The notes: a model not told the origin generated them from the letters alone. A stretch of 8,318 nucleotides of DNA from CAIPFQ01 sp035480615 (GCA_035480615.1 DATIHO010000092.1:1-8318); one strand, 5' to 3'. Counted from the first letter of the stretch, positions 1 through 6,529 are shown. Numbers and translations are program-made.

Positions 1-100
1 GTAGAAATACATCTGCGGGGGCAAAATAGCAATTTAGATTGCAGCACCAAGAAATTAAATCGAGGGCATGGTAGCCTTCGATCAAAAGTTGACGATTTGG

Positions 101-340
101 TTATGTATGATCAAGTTTGATCAAGTTTTGAAGAGCGGCAAAGGATAGCAAAGGATCAGCTGTTTCGGTGTCAAATAGCGAAGGATCATCATTTTCTTGC
201 ATTCCAGTGCATAGTATGGCAGGCGTCGGAGGAGGGCCGCGATCCTTTGGATACTCTGTGAGTGGTTTGGCGCGAACCGGACGCTTACTTCTTGAATTAT
301 AACTCATGGCGCAACGCTGGCCAATATAATTACAACCCAT
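101..340 (-). CDS. doubtful 79-aa hypothetical protein
   Basis: I do not recognise this protein. The frame starts at an ATG with no Shine-Dalgarno-like sequence in front, and an in-frame stop lies eight codons upstream (365-367). The product is polar, with a basic, proline-rich middle (around residues 18-40) and an acidic stretch after it; there is no signal peptide or membrane segment. Two 10-bp tandem duplications (109-128 and 138-157) lie in its 3' end; 10 bp is not a codon multiple, so these events shifted the frame. After the TAA at 101-103 the same frame stays open to the left edge of the window. The frame may therefore be part of a broken gene that continues to the left, or chance. Treat it as weakly supported. 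Confidence 0.28.
   Translation of the reverse strand: MGCNYIGQRCAMSYNSRSKRPVRAKPLTEYPKDRGPPPTPAILCTGMQENDDPSLFDTETADPLLSFAALQNLIKLDHT
109..157. repeat. two adjacent 10-bp tandem duplications
   Basis: GATCAAGTTT is present twice in direct succession at 109-128, and GCAAAGGAT(A/C) twice at 138-157. Both have period 10. They look like recent replication-slippage products and would shift any reading frame that crosses them. Confidence 0.7.
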
Positions 341-403
341 ATGAAATTCTGTTTCTAATGAGGTTCAATTAATGACGTTTATTCCATCTTCGAGTACACT
401 TCA

Positions 404-481
404 TTCTTGATTTGGATAACATAGGGATTTCGAGCCCTTATTACAAAAAATCATCAAGAACCTTCGAGTCCAAAATCGAAG
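404..481 (+). other. cluster of small hairpins in the gap before ispG
   Basis: The 310-bp stretch 341-650 holds little apart from dyads and one small frame. TTCTTGAT (404-411) is the reverse complement of ATCAAGAA (453-460), and the space between them contains a second dyad, AGGG (423-426) with CCCT (435-438). A further stem, CTTCGA (462-467) with TCGAAG (476-481), has an 8-nt loop. Together these could fold into a short structured RNA ahead of ispG, but the stems are only 4-8 bp and nothing ties them to a known riboswitch. No convincing promoter is visible here. Confidence 0.25.
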
Positions 482-485
482 ACTA

Positions 486-653
486 ATGGATGTTTCCAGT
501 CAAAAAGTCGTCCCCTTCTCCACTTCTCTTGCCGCCTTCCCGCTACCTATTTCAGACACCACAAAAGAAAACGCGGAACGAACCACCCAATTTCTCCGAA
601 AAGAGAAAGACAATTTTTCTTTATTGAATTTTAAGAGTATGATTCAAGGATGA
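486..653 (+). CDS. possible 55-aa leader peptide overlapping ispG
   Basis: An ATG at 486 opens a 55-codon frame that ends with TGA at 651-653. The stop overlaps the ispG start as ATGA, the arrangement typical of translationally coupled genes. The predicted peptide is Ser/Thr-rich and polar, with a charged segment around residues 27-43, no signal peptide and no family I recognise. The Shine-Dalgarno match is poor: GAAG sits only about 4 nt before the ATG. A second frame (490 onward) is also open for about 45 codons, so openness alone is weak evidence. The exact 4-base overlap with ispG is the main reason to list it. Confidence 0.3.
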   Translation: MDVSSQKVVPFSTSLAAFPLPISDTTKENAERTTQFLRKEKDNFSLLNFKSMIQG

Positions 654-2572
654 TTAAATACTGTGAATCCATCTATCAAACCAAACGATGGAAAACCCGA
701 GAAGTCCTGGTGGGCAATGTAGGGGTAGGGGGAAATAACCCTATCCGCATCCAATCAATGACTACATCCAATACCCGTGACATTGAAGGCACGATAGATC
801 AGATTGTCCGATTGGCTGATGCTGGCTCGGAAATTGCTCGCGTCACAGTTCAAGGGATGAAAGAGGCCGACGCTTGCGAGGGAATTAAAAACGGACTGCT
901 TCAGCGAGGGTTTACAATCCCTCTTGTTGCCGATATACATTTCTTCCCTCCAGCTGCCATGCGTGTTGTTGATTTTGTTGATAAAGTGCGAGTGAATCCT
1001 GGCAACTTTGTTGATAAAAGAGCCTCATTTAAAACGATCGAATATAACGATGAATCCTATGCGAAAGAAATAGAAAAAATTGGGGAAAAGTTCACTCCTT
1101 TAGTGGAAAAGTGCAAACGACTCAAACGATCTATGAGAATTGGAACAAATCACGGTTCTCTTTCCGATCGCATCATGAACCGCTATGGGGATACTCCAAG
1201 AGGAATGGTAGAATCAGCTTTGGAATTTGCCAGAGTCTGCCGTCAAAATGATTATCATGATTTTATATTTTCTATGAAATCCTCTAACCCTCAAGTGATG
1301 ATTTTGGCTTACAGACTTTTGGTAGCCGAAATGATGACTTTAGGATGGGACTACCCTTTGCACTTAGGGGTTACAGAGGCAGGTGAAGGGGAAGATGGAC
1401 GCATCAAATCGGCAATGGGAATAGGCTCTTTACTTTTGGATGGCATTGGAGACACAATTCGCGTCTCTTTAACGGAAGATGCATGGAATGAAATAGACCC
1501 TTGCAAACGCTTAATTTCTTTTGCAAATACCTACATTGGAACAGGGGTAGAGCCATTTAAGGAAGACCATCGTAATATCAAAGCGATCCAGCGACGGGCT
1601 GTAATTTACCCAAAAAATGTTGCTTTACATCGTGATGGCTCAGTTGTCCTAAGCGCACATTCTAAAGATCTTCAATCCCCTGATTTCTATAAGAAGATAG
1701 GATGCGATGTCCAACTTGGACGCCCTAAACTTAAAAGTTCAAGTGCCGATTGTATTGTGGTTGCCGAAAAACCTGCTACACCGCAAATTGCCCAAACTCT
1801 AAAAGAGTTAAAAGATATCGGAGTTGGTATTTTATCCAATGACCCAAATGAAGGAGAATTGGCTTTACTAACATTAGAAAAGGCAACACATATTCATCAA
1901 TCTCAAAAAACGCGAGCGGCAGTGATTATCAAAAATGAATCTGTCGATCAATGGAAAATCATCGAAGAAACTAGACCCACACTCATTTTCTTATCCCCTT
2001 CCACCCATAGATTACATTATTCCCGCCAATTTTTTGATTGGCTCCAAACCAAAAAGATTCAGATTCCTGTGATTCTTAAGTTTAGTTATGAGTGTTCAAA
2101 AGAAGATCTCGTGATTCATTCTACTGCGGAATATGGAGCCCTTTTCTGTGATGGCCTTGGAGACGGTATTTGGATTGATGCACCTTATGACATTGAATTT
2201 CTTCGCAGTTTGAGTTTGAATATTTTGCAAGCAGCGAGAATGAGGACTTCTAAAACAGATTTCATCTCTTGCCCTAGCTGTGGGCGCACATTATTTGATC
2301 TTCAAGATGTTTCAAAAAGAATTCGTTCAAGAACGTCTCATCTTCCTGGCGTGAAAATCGCCATCATGGGTTGCATTGTAAATGGCCCTGGTGAGATGGC
2401 TGATGCGGACTTTGGCTATGTTGGGTCCAAACCGGGCATGATCGATCTTTACGTCGGCAAGGTGTGTGTTGAAAAAGACATTCACTTTGCTGACGCTGAT
2501 GACCGCTTAGTGGAGCTTATAAAAAAACAGGGTCGCTGGATTGAGCCAGAATTGTTATACCCAAAGTGTTAG
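650..2572 (+). CDS. ispG: 4-hydroxy-3-methylbut-2-en-1-yl diphosphate synthase IspG (GcpE), long type
   Basis: IspG converts 2-C-methyl-D-erythritol 2,4-cyclodiphosphate to HMBPP in the cytosolic MEP pathway, using a [4Fe-4S] cluster and reduced ferredoxin or flavodoxin. The N-terminal TIM barrel (about residues 15-290) shows the family blocks IQSMTT, VADIHF, VRVNPGN, RIGTNHGSL, MKSSNP and LGVTEAGEGEDGRIKSA. The C-terminal cluster domain holds C541-x2-C544, C575 and E582 (blocks CPSCGRT and GCIVNGPGE), so all ligands are present. Residues about 295-530 are an insertion domain absent from the common bacterial enzyme of about 370 residues; this three-domain form is known from chlamydiae, Bacteroidetes and plants. 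The ATG at 650 has AAGAG about 12 nt upstream and is consistent with the family N-terminus. It overlaps the stop of a possible 55-codon frame and is followed after 7 nt by a gene remnant. The gene looks intact. Confidence 0.97.
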   Translation: MIKYCESIYQTKRWKTREVLVGNVGVGGNNPIRIQSMTTSNTRDIEGTIDQIVRLADAGSEIARVTVQGMKEADACEGIKNGLLQRGFTIPLVADIHFFPPAAMRVVDFVDKVRVNPGNFVDKRASFKTIEYNDESYAKEIEKIGEKFTPLVEKCKRLKRSMRIGTNHGSLSDRIMNRYGDTPRGMVESALEFARVCRQNDYHDFIFSMKSSNPQVMILAYRLLVAEMMTLGWDYPLHLGVTEAGEGEDGRIKSAMGIGSLLLDGIGDTIRVSLTEDAWNEIDPCKRLISFANTYIGTGVEPFKEDHRNIKAIQRRAVIYPKNVALHRDGSVVLSAHSKDLQSPDFYKKIGCDVQLGRPKLKSSSADCIVVAEKPATPQIAQTLKELKDIGVGILSNDPNEGELALLTLEKATHIHQSQKTRAAVIIKNESVDQWKIIEETRPTLIFLSPSTHRLHYSRQFFDWLQTKKIQIPVILKFSYECSKEDLVIHSTAEYGALFCDGLGDGIWIDAPYDIEFLRSLSLNILQAARMRTSKTDFISCPSCGRTLFDLQDVSKRIRSRTSHLPGVKIAIMGCIVNGPGEMADADFGYVGSKPGMIDLYVGKVCVEKDIHFADADDRLVELIKKQGRWIEPELLYPKC

Positions 2573-2934
2573 GAACTGCATGATGCGATACGTTTGTTTT
2601 TTCCTTTTGCTCGGGCAAGTCTATGCAGCTGATTTTATACCCAAAGTGATTCAAAAGTTGGCCTTTGGGCGGGTTCAAAGCGCCGAAAATCGATTCTTGA
2701 ACGGGGTAAGGGTATCGGTTCTGGATTGTTAAAACAGTTAGCTTGCTACGCCAAAGAAGTTGGATGTTGCCGTATGGAATGGCATGCCTTTGATTGGAAT
2801 GATCAAGCGATTGCTTTCTATGAAAATCTTGGGGGTATTTTACGAAAAGATTTGCTCCTCATCCGCATGGAGAGGGAAGCTTATTGGAAAATAGCAGAAG
2901 GATCAAAAAGTCCATGCTGTTATAACCCAAAGTG
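2555..2934 (+). repeat. three copies of TTATACCCAAAGTG
   Basis: TTATACCCAAAGTG occurs at 2555-2568 (the last codons of ispG) and at 2635-2648. A third copy with one extra A, TTATAACCCAAAGTG, lies at 2920-2934 and runs into the stop of the GNAT remnant. The first and third copies frame the remnant; the second lies in its disrupted 5' part. A 14-bp motif three times in 380 bp suggests duplication or recombination linked to the decay of this gene. Confidence 0.75.
2571..2574 (+). promoter_or_regulatory. ribosome binding site for the gene remnant after ispG
   Basis: AGGA overlaps the ispG stop codon and stands 5 nt before the ATG at 2580. It fixes the probable original start of the downstream gene and suggests co-transcription with ispG. 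Confidence 0.5.
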
Positions 2935-2935
2935 A
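2580..2935 (+). pseudogene. remnant of an acetyltransferase (diamine-type GNAT) with a signal-peptide start
   Basis: Two frames make one broken gene. The first begins at 2580 behind AGGA and encodes MMRYVCFFLLLGQVYA followed by AD, a good Sec signal peptide, but stops at 2732 after 50 codons. The second frame, open from 2633 to 2935, encodes the acetyl-CoA-binding motif A of GNAT enzymes (RGKGIGSGLL, about 2702-2731). It then shows the C-terminal signature of diamine or thialysine N-acetyltransferases: a Gly-Cys-Cys-Arg strand, DWNDQAIAFYENLGG, and RMEREAYWK near the end. The first 70-80 residues of the GNAT fold (strands 1-4) are missing and motif A is one frame away from the signal peptide, so the gene has both an internal deletion and a frame change. 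A short acetyltransferase could still be read from TTG at 2726, but it would lack motif A. It is convergent with the intact GNAT gene at 2940-3596, which belongs to a different subfamily. Confidence 0.72.
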
Positions 2936-2939
2936 ACAT

Positions 2940-3596
2940 TCACAATTTTTTACTCCAAAATACCATGGGATGGTAAAACTTTTCCTGACTGCTGAGCTCT
3001 TTCCAAGAAAATTGAGTGACCCAATCAGGATTTTTAATATAACCTCTTTTAGTCCAAAATCTATCTAAACAAAAATAGTCACTTGGGCATCTTGGATCGT
3101 TTTTTGGCGGCACAACTTCGCAGAAAGCGATTTCTTTATATATTTTATTTTCCCTCACAAACTCTTCGAAAAGTGCGTACATGCGAGCACCAATTCCCTG
3201 TCCTCTATATTCTTTTAAAAGAGTAATCTCTCCTAAATAAAAAATCTCCTCCATTGGAAGGTTGTTTTCTACGAAACAATTCTTGCAATCAAAAAATGTC
3301 TCATTAAGAGGAATTCCTGTAATTGCACCAATAATCCGCTCTTTGTCCTTAACGACGACCAACGCGCTGTTTTTCGTAGAAAAATAGTGGCTAAGACACT
3401 CTTTTTCGGATTCCAAGTTGCCGTCGTAAAGATAGGGATATTCCCGAAATACATTGATTGTAAGAGTCGCGAGTTCATCATACAAAGCATAGAATTCTTC
3501 TCCCCTCAAGATGCTATAATCATAGGCACTCAAAGAGGTAAAGCAGAAAAGACATAACGAAATCAATAGAAGACGCATAGAAGGTTTTTTGGACAT
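2940..3596 (-). CDS. exported GNAT-family N-acetyltransferase
   Basis: A 218-residue protein of the GNAT superfamily, which moves acetyl groups from acetyl-CoA to amines. Residues 1-24 form a Sec signal peptide: basic MSKKPSMR, a Leu/Phe/Cys-rich core, and SLSA before Tyr25. The GNAT fold starts at once at residue 25. It shows VFREYPYLYDG (49-59), a conserved block of one GNAT subfamily, strand 4 ending in GEITLL, and motif A RGQGIGA (131-137), so the acetyl-CoA site looks complete. A signal peptide is odd because acetyl-CoA is cytosolic; the protein may be exported for another role, or the hydrophobic start may act as an anchor. GGGA lies 8-9 nt before the ATG. The gene follows the phosphoesterase gene after 17 nt, so they are probably co-transcribed, and it ends 4 nt from the convergent GNAT remnant. 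The substrate is unknown. Confidence 0.85.
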   Translation of the reverse strand: MSKKPSMRLLLISLCLFCFTSLSAYDYSILRGEEFYALYDELATLTINVFREYPYLYDGNLESEKECLSHYFSTKNSALVVVKDKERIIGAITGIPLNETFFDCKNCFVENNLPMEEIFYLGEITLLKEYRGQGIGARMYALFEEFVRENKIYKEIAFCEVVPPKNDPRCPSDYFCLDRFWTKRGYIKNPDWVTQFSWKELSSQEKFYHPMVFWSKKL

Positions 3597-3614
3597 GCTT
3601 AGTTCCCTTTTTCC

Positions 3615-4370
3615 TCAATATGGATGAAATGGAAGGATCCGATATTCGCCAGTCTTTAAGGCTTTTAGTTCAATGACCATGACTTCGATGGGTTCCTCTG
3701 ATTCATTGATGTCGCCATGAAGCGTGCCCTGAGGATCTGCCGCTAGCCAGTAGGCCGAACCGGTATCGAAATTGAGATTCGACATTTCATCCGTTTCTTC
3801 GATTAGAGAAGAGAAAACATTTAGTGTTCGGGCATATTGCCAGTGCTCGTCGGATAGCCCAAATTCCAACTGAAAGTTGCCAGGGTTTTCAAAAATATTT
3901 TTGGACCATACTCCCATTTGTTTTGGCATCACTATTCGAGCAAGAGTTAGGTGAGGACGATAATCATTGCCTGTCGCATTCAATGGTTTAATCCCAAAAC
4001 GTTTTAGTACATTTACTGCCGCTTGGTGCACCTTCATGATTGGAGAAGACTCCTCACCTCTTTTGACGGCTAATTCTACCCAAGTTGTTCCTTCATAGGG
4101 CCCAATCCCTTCTATAAAAGAAACTCCCACAAACAAAGGAGCAAAAGGTTCGAACTTTGCATTTACCATTTCCTTACACATATCAGCCCACACCTCTTCA
4201 GCTTGGTGCGGAGATTCACAGTCAAACTGAACTACAGTAATATGGGGAGAAGATGTGCCATTTGCATTGAGAAGATAACGAGGTTGACAATGGCTGTATA
4301 ACGCCTGTGAAACCTCTACGTATTTTGGTGCTTGTTCAGGTGGAGGAGTAAGAACTATAGTATAAGGCAT
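3615..4370 (-). CDS. 2H phosphoesterase (2'-5' RNA ligase/LigT-like)
   Basis: The protein carries both signatures of the 2H phosphoesterase superfamily: SPHITV and RPHLTL, two H-x-T motifs 97 residues apart (H60/T62 and H157/T159, counted from the longest possible start at 4421). Members cleave or form 2'-5' or cyclic phosphodiester bonds in RNA or nucleotides; the substrate here cannot be told. About 80 residues follow the second motif, more than in a minimal LigT domain. The frame is open back to an ATG at 4421, but that start has no Shine-Dalgarno sequence and would overlap the oxidase remnant by 32 nt. The ATG at 4370 (MPYTIVLTPP) has GGA 7 nt upstream and begins right at the first strand of the fold, so I prefer it. 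No signal peptide is visible, unlike both neighbours. The gene lies between the oxidase remnant and the exported GNAT gene in one leftward unit. Confidence 0.83.
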   Translation of the reverse strand: MPYTIVLTPPPEQAPKYVEVSQALYSHCQPRYLLNANGTSSPHITVVQFDCESPHQAEEVWADMCKEMVNAKFEPFAPLFVGVSFIEGIGPYEGTTWVELAVKRGEESSPIMKVHQAAVNVLKRFGIKPLNATGNDYRPHLTLARIVMPKQMGVWSKNIFENPGNFQLEFGLSDEHWQYARTLNVFSSLIEETDEMSNLNFDTGSAYWLAADPQGTLHGDINESEEPIEVMVIELKALKTGEYRILPFHPY

Positions 4371-4389
4371 TTCCCATTCCGTATCATAT

Positions 4390-5255
4390 TCATAACTGTC
4401 CAGATAAGCACTTCTCTGCATTATTGAACAATTTACGCGATCCTATACTTGTGCAGTTGATGATTGTTGGCTCGTCCAAACTCAGGACATCTTCTAAATT
4501 TTCAAAATGCCGTTGAATCAAGACCGCCCCTTTCGCTATTACCTTGGAATACAGGTCTTCCACAAACAATTTTCCATCAATGCCAAGCTGGTGGATCTTT
4601 CGCCCGGTTTTAGTCACTCCATTATCAAAATGAACAACGACTTTTTCACCTCGATGCTTGGTTGTGATCGCTTCTTGAGAAGTCGCTGTTTTGAAACTGT
4701 AAGATTCGATAAAGCGCACACCTGCAAACTGAGGGTGGTCTCCCGTACTCTCGAGGAAGCGTTTCTGAGAGATGTCTAACATTCGTTGATTCATTTCTTT
4801 CTTTTCGATGGGTGCATCTTCGGGCAGAACAAACGGGCTCCAGATCCCAGCAGCAACATTCGATGTGAGATTAGGACTCTCCACTCATCGGAATAGATAG
4901 AGACTTCATAACCCTGGTCTAAAAGATCATAGGCAGTTGCCAATCCCGCAACACCAGCGCCCAAAATGGCTACCGATCTGGAGTGAGGATTTTGGGCATT
5001 TAACATATCCACGACTTCTTTAGCTCCACCTAGACAAAGAGTGAGCCCAGAACCACCATAGCCATAATTATGGAGAATCAATTTATTTTGGAGCACCTCG
5101 GCTTCGATACGCACTCCGCTTGTCCTATAGGGGCGAATTCCTACATTCGTCCCCAGAATATTCTCTCTCGAGAAATTAGGAGTTTTGAGATAGACGTGCT
5201 CAACTCCAAATAGAGAAACACAAAAAAGAACAAAGAAACCGATTTTATATTGCAT
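4390..5255 (-). pseudogene. exported D-amino-acid-oxidase-like flavoprotein, circularly permuted, frameshifted and truncated
   Basis: The first frame (5255 to about 4885) starts with a signal peptide (residues 1-17). It then shows VGIRPYRTSGVRIEAE (38-53) and HNYGYGGSGLTL (62-73), blocks that stand at the C-terminus of ordinary D-amino-acid oxidases. Next comes the FAD-binding Rossmann motif GAGVAG (G99, G101, G104) and IYSDE. The second frame (from about 4884) continues with PNLTSNVAAGIWSP, the usual DAO block after the Rossmann motif, and runs to INCTSIGSRKLFNN and GQL before a stop at 4390. The frames join if one base was lost near 4880; read in frame, the first stops at 4791. About 100 residues of substrate domain expected after GQL are absent, so the 3' end is also lost. 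Such enzymes deaminate D-amino acids using FAD; this copy is probably inactive. A good promoter precedes it, and it leads the leftward gene block. Confidence 0.8.
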
Positions 5256-5282
5256 GGGGACATCTGCCTAAAAACATGTGAA

Positions 5283-5311
5283 AACATACTGATCTACTCC
5301 CGAAAAGTCAA
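5283..5311 (-). promoter_or_regulatory. sigma-70-type promoter of the leftward block
   Basis: Read on the minus strand, TTGACT (5306-5311) and TATGTT (5283-5288) are separated by exactly 17 bp. Transcription would start near 5277, leaving a leader of about 20 nt before the oxidase ATG at 5255. Confidence 0.6.
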
Positions 5312-5348
5312 GCTTTTCTATTTATTTGTTTGTGCTTTTTAGAAATAG

Positions 5349-5377
5349 TTGCCAAGTATTCAAAAAATCCGTAAAAT
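5349..5377 (+). promoter_or_regulatory. sigma-70-type promoter of the phosphodiester glycosidase gene
   Basis: TTGCCA (5349-5354) and TAAAAT (5372-5377) match the consensus at five of six positions each, with a 17-bp spacer. The predicted start is near 5384, about 40 nt before the ATG at 5423. It is back to back with the leftward promoter, about 40 bp away. Confidence 0.6.
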
Positions 5378-5410
5378 CCTTCCCCAGAACTCATAAAAAA
5401 TGGCCAAGAT

Positions 5411-5414
5411 GGAG
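5411..5414 (+). promoter_or_regulatory. ribosome binding site of the glycosidase gene
   Basis: GGAG stands 8 nt before the ATG at 5423 and supports that start, which also opens directly into a signal peptide. Confidence 0.6.
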
Positions 5415-5422
5415 AACAAAAG

Positions 5423-6529
5423 ATGAGATTTTTTTACCTGTTTTTATGCGCTCCTCTTATCTCTCTATTTTCTACACAAGGCCTGGAATACACACATCTG
5501 GAAATCCCGAATTCTTCATATTTTACTTACATTACAGGCTCCCAATCTATTCACGTTATAGAGATCGATCAATCTTTATATGAAATAAAGCCAATCAAAG
5601 CTTTGGATAATGGAATTGGAAGAGAATCCGTTCTTTCGATCAGCACACGCTATGGGGCCGTAGCATCTGTTAATGGAGGGTTTTTCTCAATAGGAGGAAC
5701 CTTCGATGGGAAATCTTGCGGCACTCTAAAAATTCATGATTGGTATGCACTTCCAACGAAACCAAGAGGTTGTATTGGGTGGTCATTTGAAAATCAAAGT
5801 CCTAAAATGGACCGTCTTTTGGTAAGTACCACTGTAAATTACAACCTCAACCAGTTTCCTGTTGATGGTTTGAATCGCCCACGAAAAGAAAGAGAAATCA
5901 TCCTTTTTACGCCCTGTTTTCATAGAACAACCCTAACCAATCCGGATGGAGAAGAGATTGTTGTTGTGGACGGCATAATCCAGTCTATTTTAAAAGGAGG
6001 AAGTACCAAAATTCCTGAAAATGGGCTGGTACTCTCTATTCAAGAAAAGCACCCCCTCTTTAACAGTTTTGAAATTGGAATGCCTCTTACGGTTACCACA
6101 CAAATCAATCCATTGATGGGGGTAACATCTTCCGATGAATGGGAGTCTCTTGACTATATTGTTGGAGGCACTCCCCTTCTCCTACACCACAACGAAAGAA
6201 TCATAGATTTTGAATGTGAACAAATAACTATCCCCACTTTTTTGACTAACAAACACGCAAGAACAGCAGTAGGTATATTACCTAACGGTAATTGGATTTT
6301 CGTAGTCATTGATAAAACGGGTCTTTTTGACGGAATGACGATGTACGAACTTGCTGACCTAATGGCAAACTTGGGGTGTGTGCATGCTCTTAATTTAGAC
6401 GGAGGAGGAAGCTCTACAATGGTATGTGAAGGCGTCATTAAAAATTCTCCTCATGGCGACGAAGATGAAGGCGCAGGGCAAAATACTGTCCGTCGAGTAT
6501 CTGATGCTATTGTGGTGCTTCCGAAGTGA
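5423..6529 (+). CDS. exported phosphodiester glycosidase, NAGPA domain family
   Basis: A 368-residue protein of the family named after mammalian NAGPA (the uncovering enzyme), which hydrolyses the phosphodiester bond between a sugar and a phosphate group; bacterial members act on cell-envelope or extracellular glycans. Residues 1 to about 20 are a signal peptide (MRFFYLFL onward, Phe/Leu-rich), so it should act outside the cytoplasm. Family blocks appear in order: ASVNGGFF (81-88), RTAVGI from R280, NLDGGGSSTM (324-333) and RRVSDAIVV (357-365). The conserved Asn/Asp and Gly-rich site residues are present, and the length suits a complete domain. It has its own promoter and ribosome site and is divergent from the oxidase remnant. 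The mature start (LEYTHLEIPNSS) loosely resembles that of the divergent oxidase (VEHVYLKTPNFS). The natural substrate is not evident. Confidence 0.88.
   Translation: MRFFYLFLCAPLISLFSTQGLEYTHLEIPNSSYFTYITGSQSIHVIEIDQSLYEIKPIKALDNGIGRESVLSISTRYGAVASVNGGFFSIGGTFDGKSCGTLKIHDWYALPTKPRGCIGWSFENQSPKMDRLLVSTTVNYNLNQFPVDGLNRPRKEREIILFTPCFHRTTLTNPDGEEIVVVDGIIQSILKGGSTKIPENGLVLSIQEKHPLFNSFEIGMPLTVTTQINPLMGVTSSDEWESLDYIVGGTPLLLHHNERIIDFECEQITIPTFLTNKHARTAVGILPNGNWIFVVIDKTGLFDGMTMYELADLMANLGCVHALNLDGGGSSTMVCEGVIKNSPHGDEDEGAGQNTVRRVSDAIVVLPK

Noticed and set aside
638..643. TATGAT as a -10 box for ispG
   Set aside because: It lies only 6 nt before the ATG and has no -35 partner at 16-18 bp; a leaderless ispG transcript is not otherwise supported.
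650..2572. ispG as a fusion with an extra unrelated enzyme domain
   Set aside because: The long insertion is the known third domain of the chlamydial/plant-type enzyme, so it is not a new fusion.
2932..2951. GTGA-ACAT-TCAC followed by six T as a terminator between the convergent genes
   Set aside because: The stem is only 4-5 bp and AT-rich, lies across both stop codons, and is too weak to call.
4507..4779. 90-codon plus-strand frame inside the oxidase remnant
   Set aside because: It is antisense to conserved oxidase blocks, has no ribosome site and shows no family signature.
4870..4890. Programmed ribosomal frameshift in the oxidase
   Set aside because: There is no slippery heptamer or strong downstream structure, and the 3' end of the gene is missing as well, so mutation or sequencing error is simpler.
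5326..5583. 85-codon frame at the start of the glycosidase gene
   Set aside because: It overlaps the promoter and the glycosidase start in another frame; the glycosidase frame has the ribosome site, signal peptide and family motifs.
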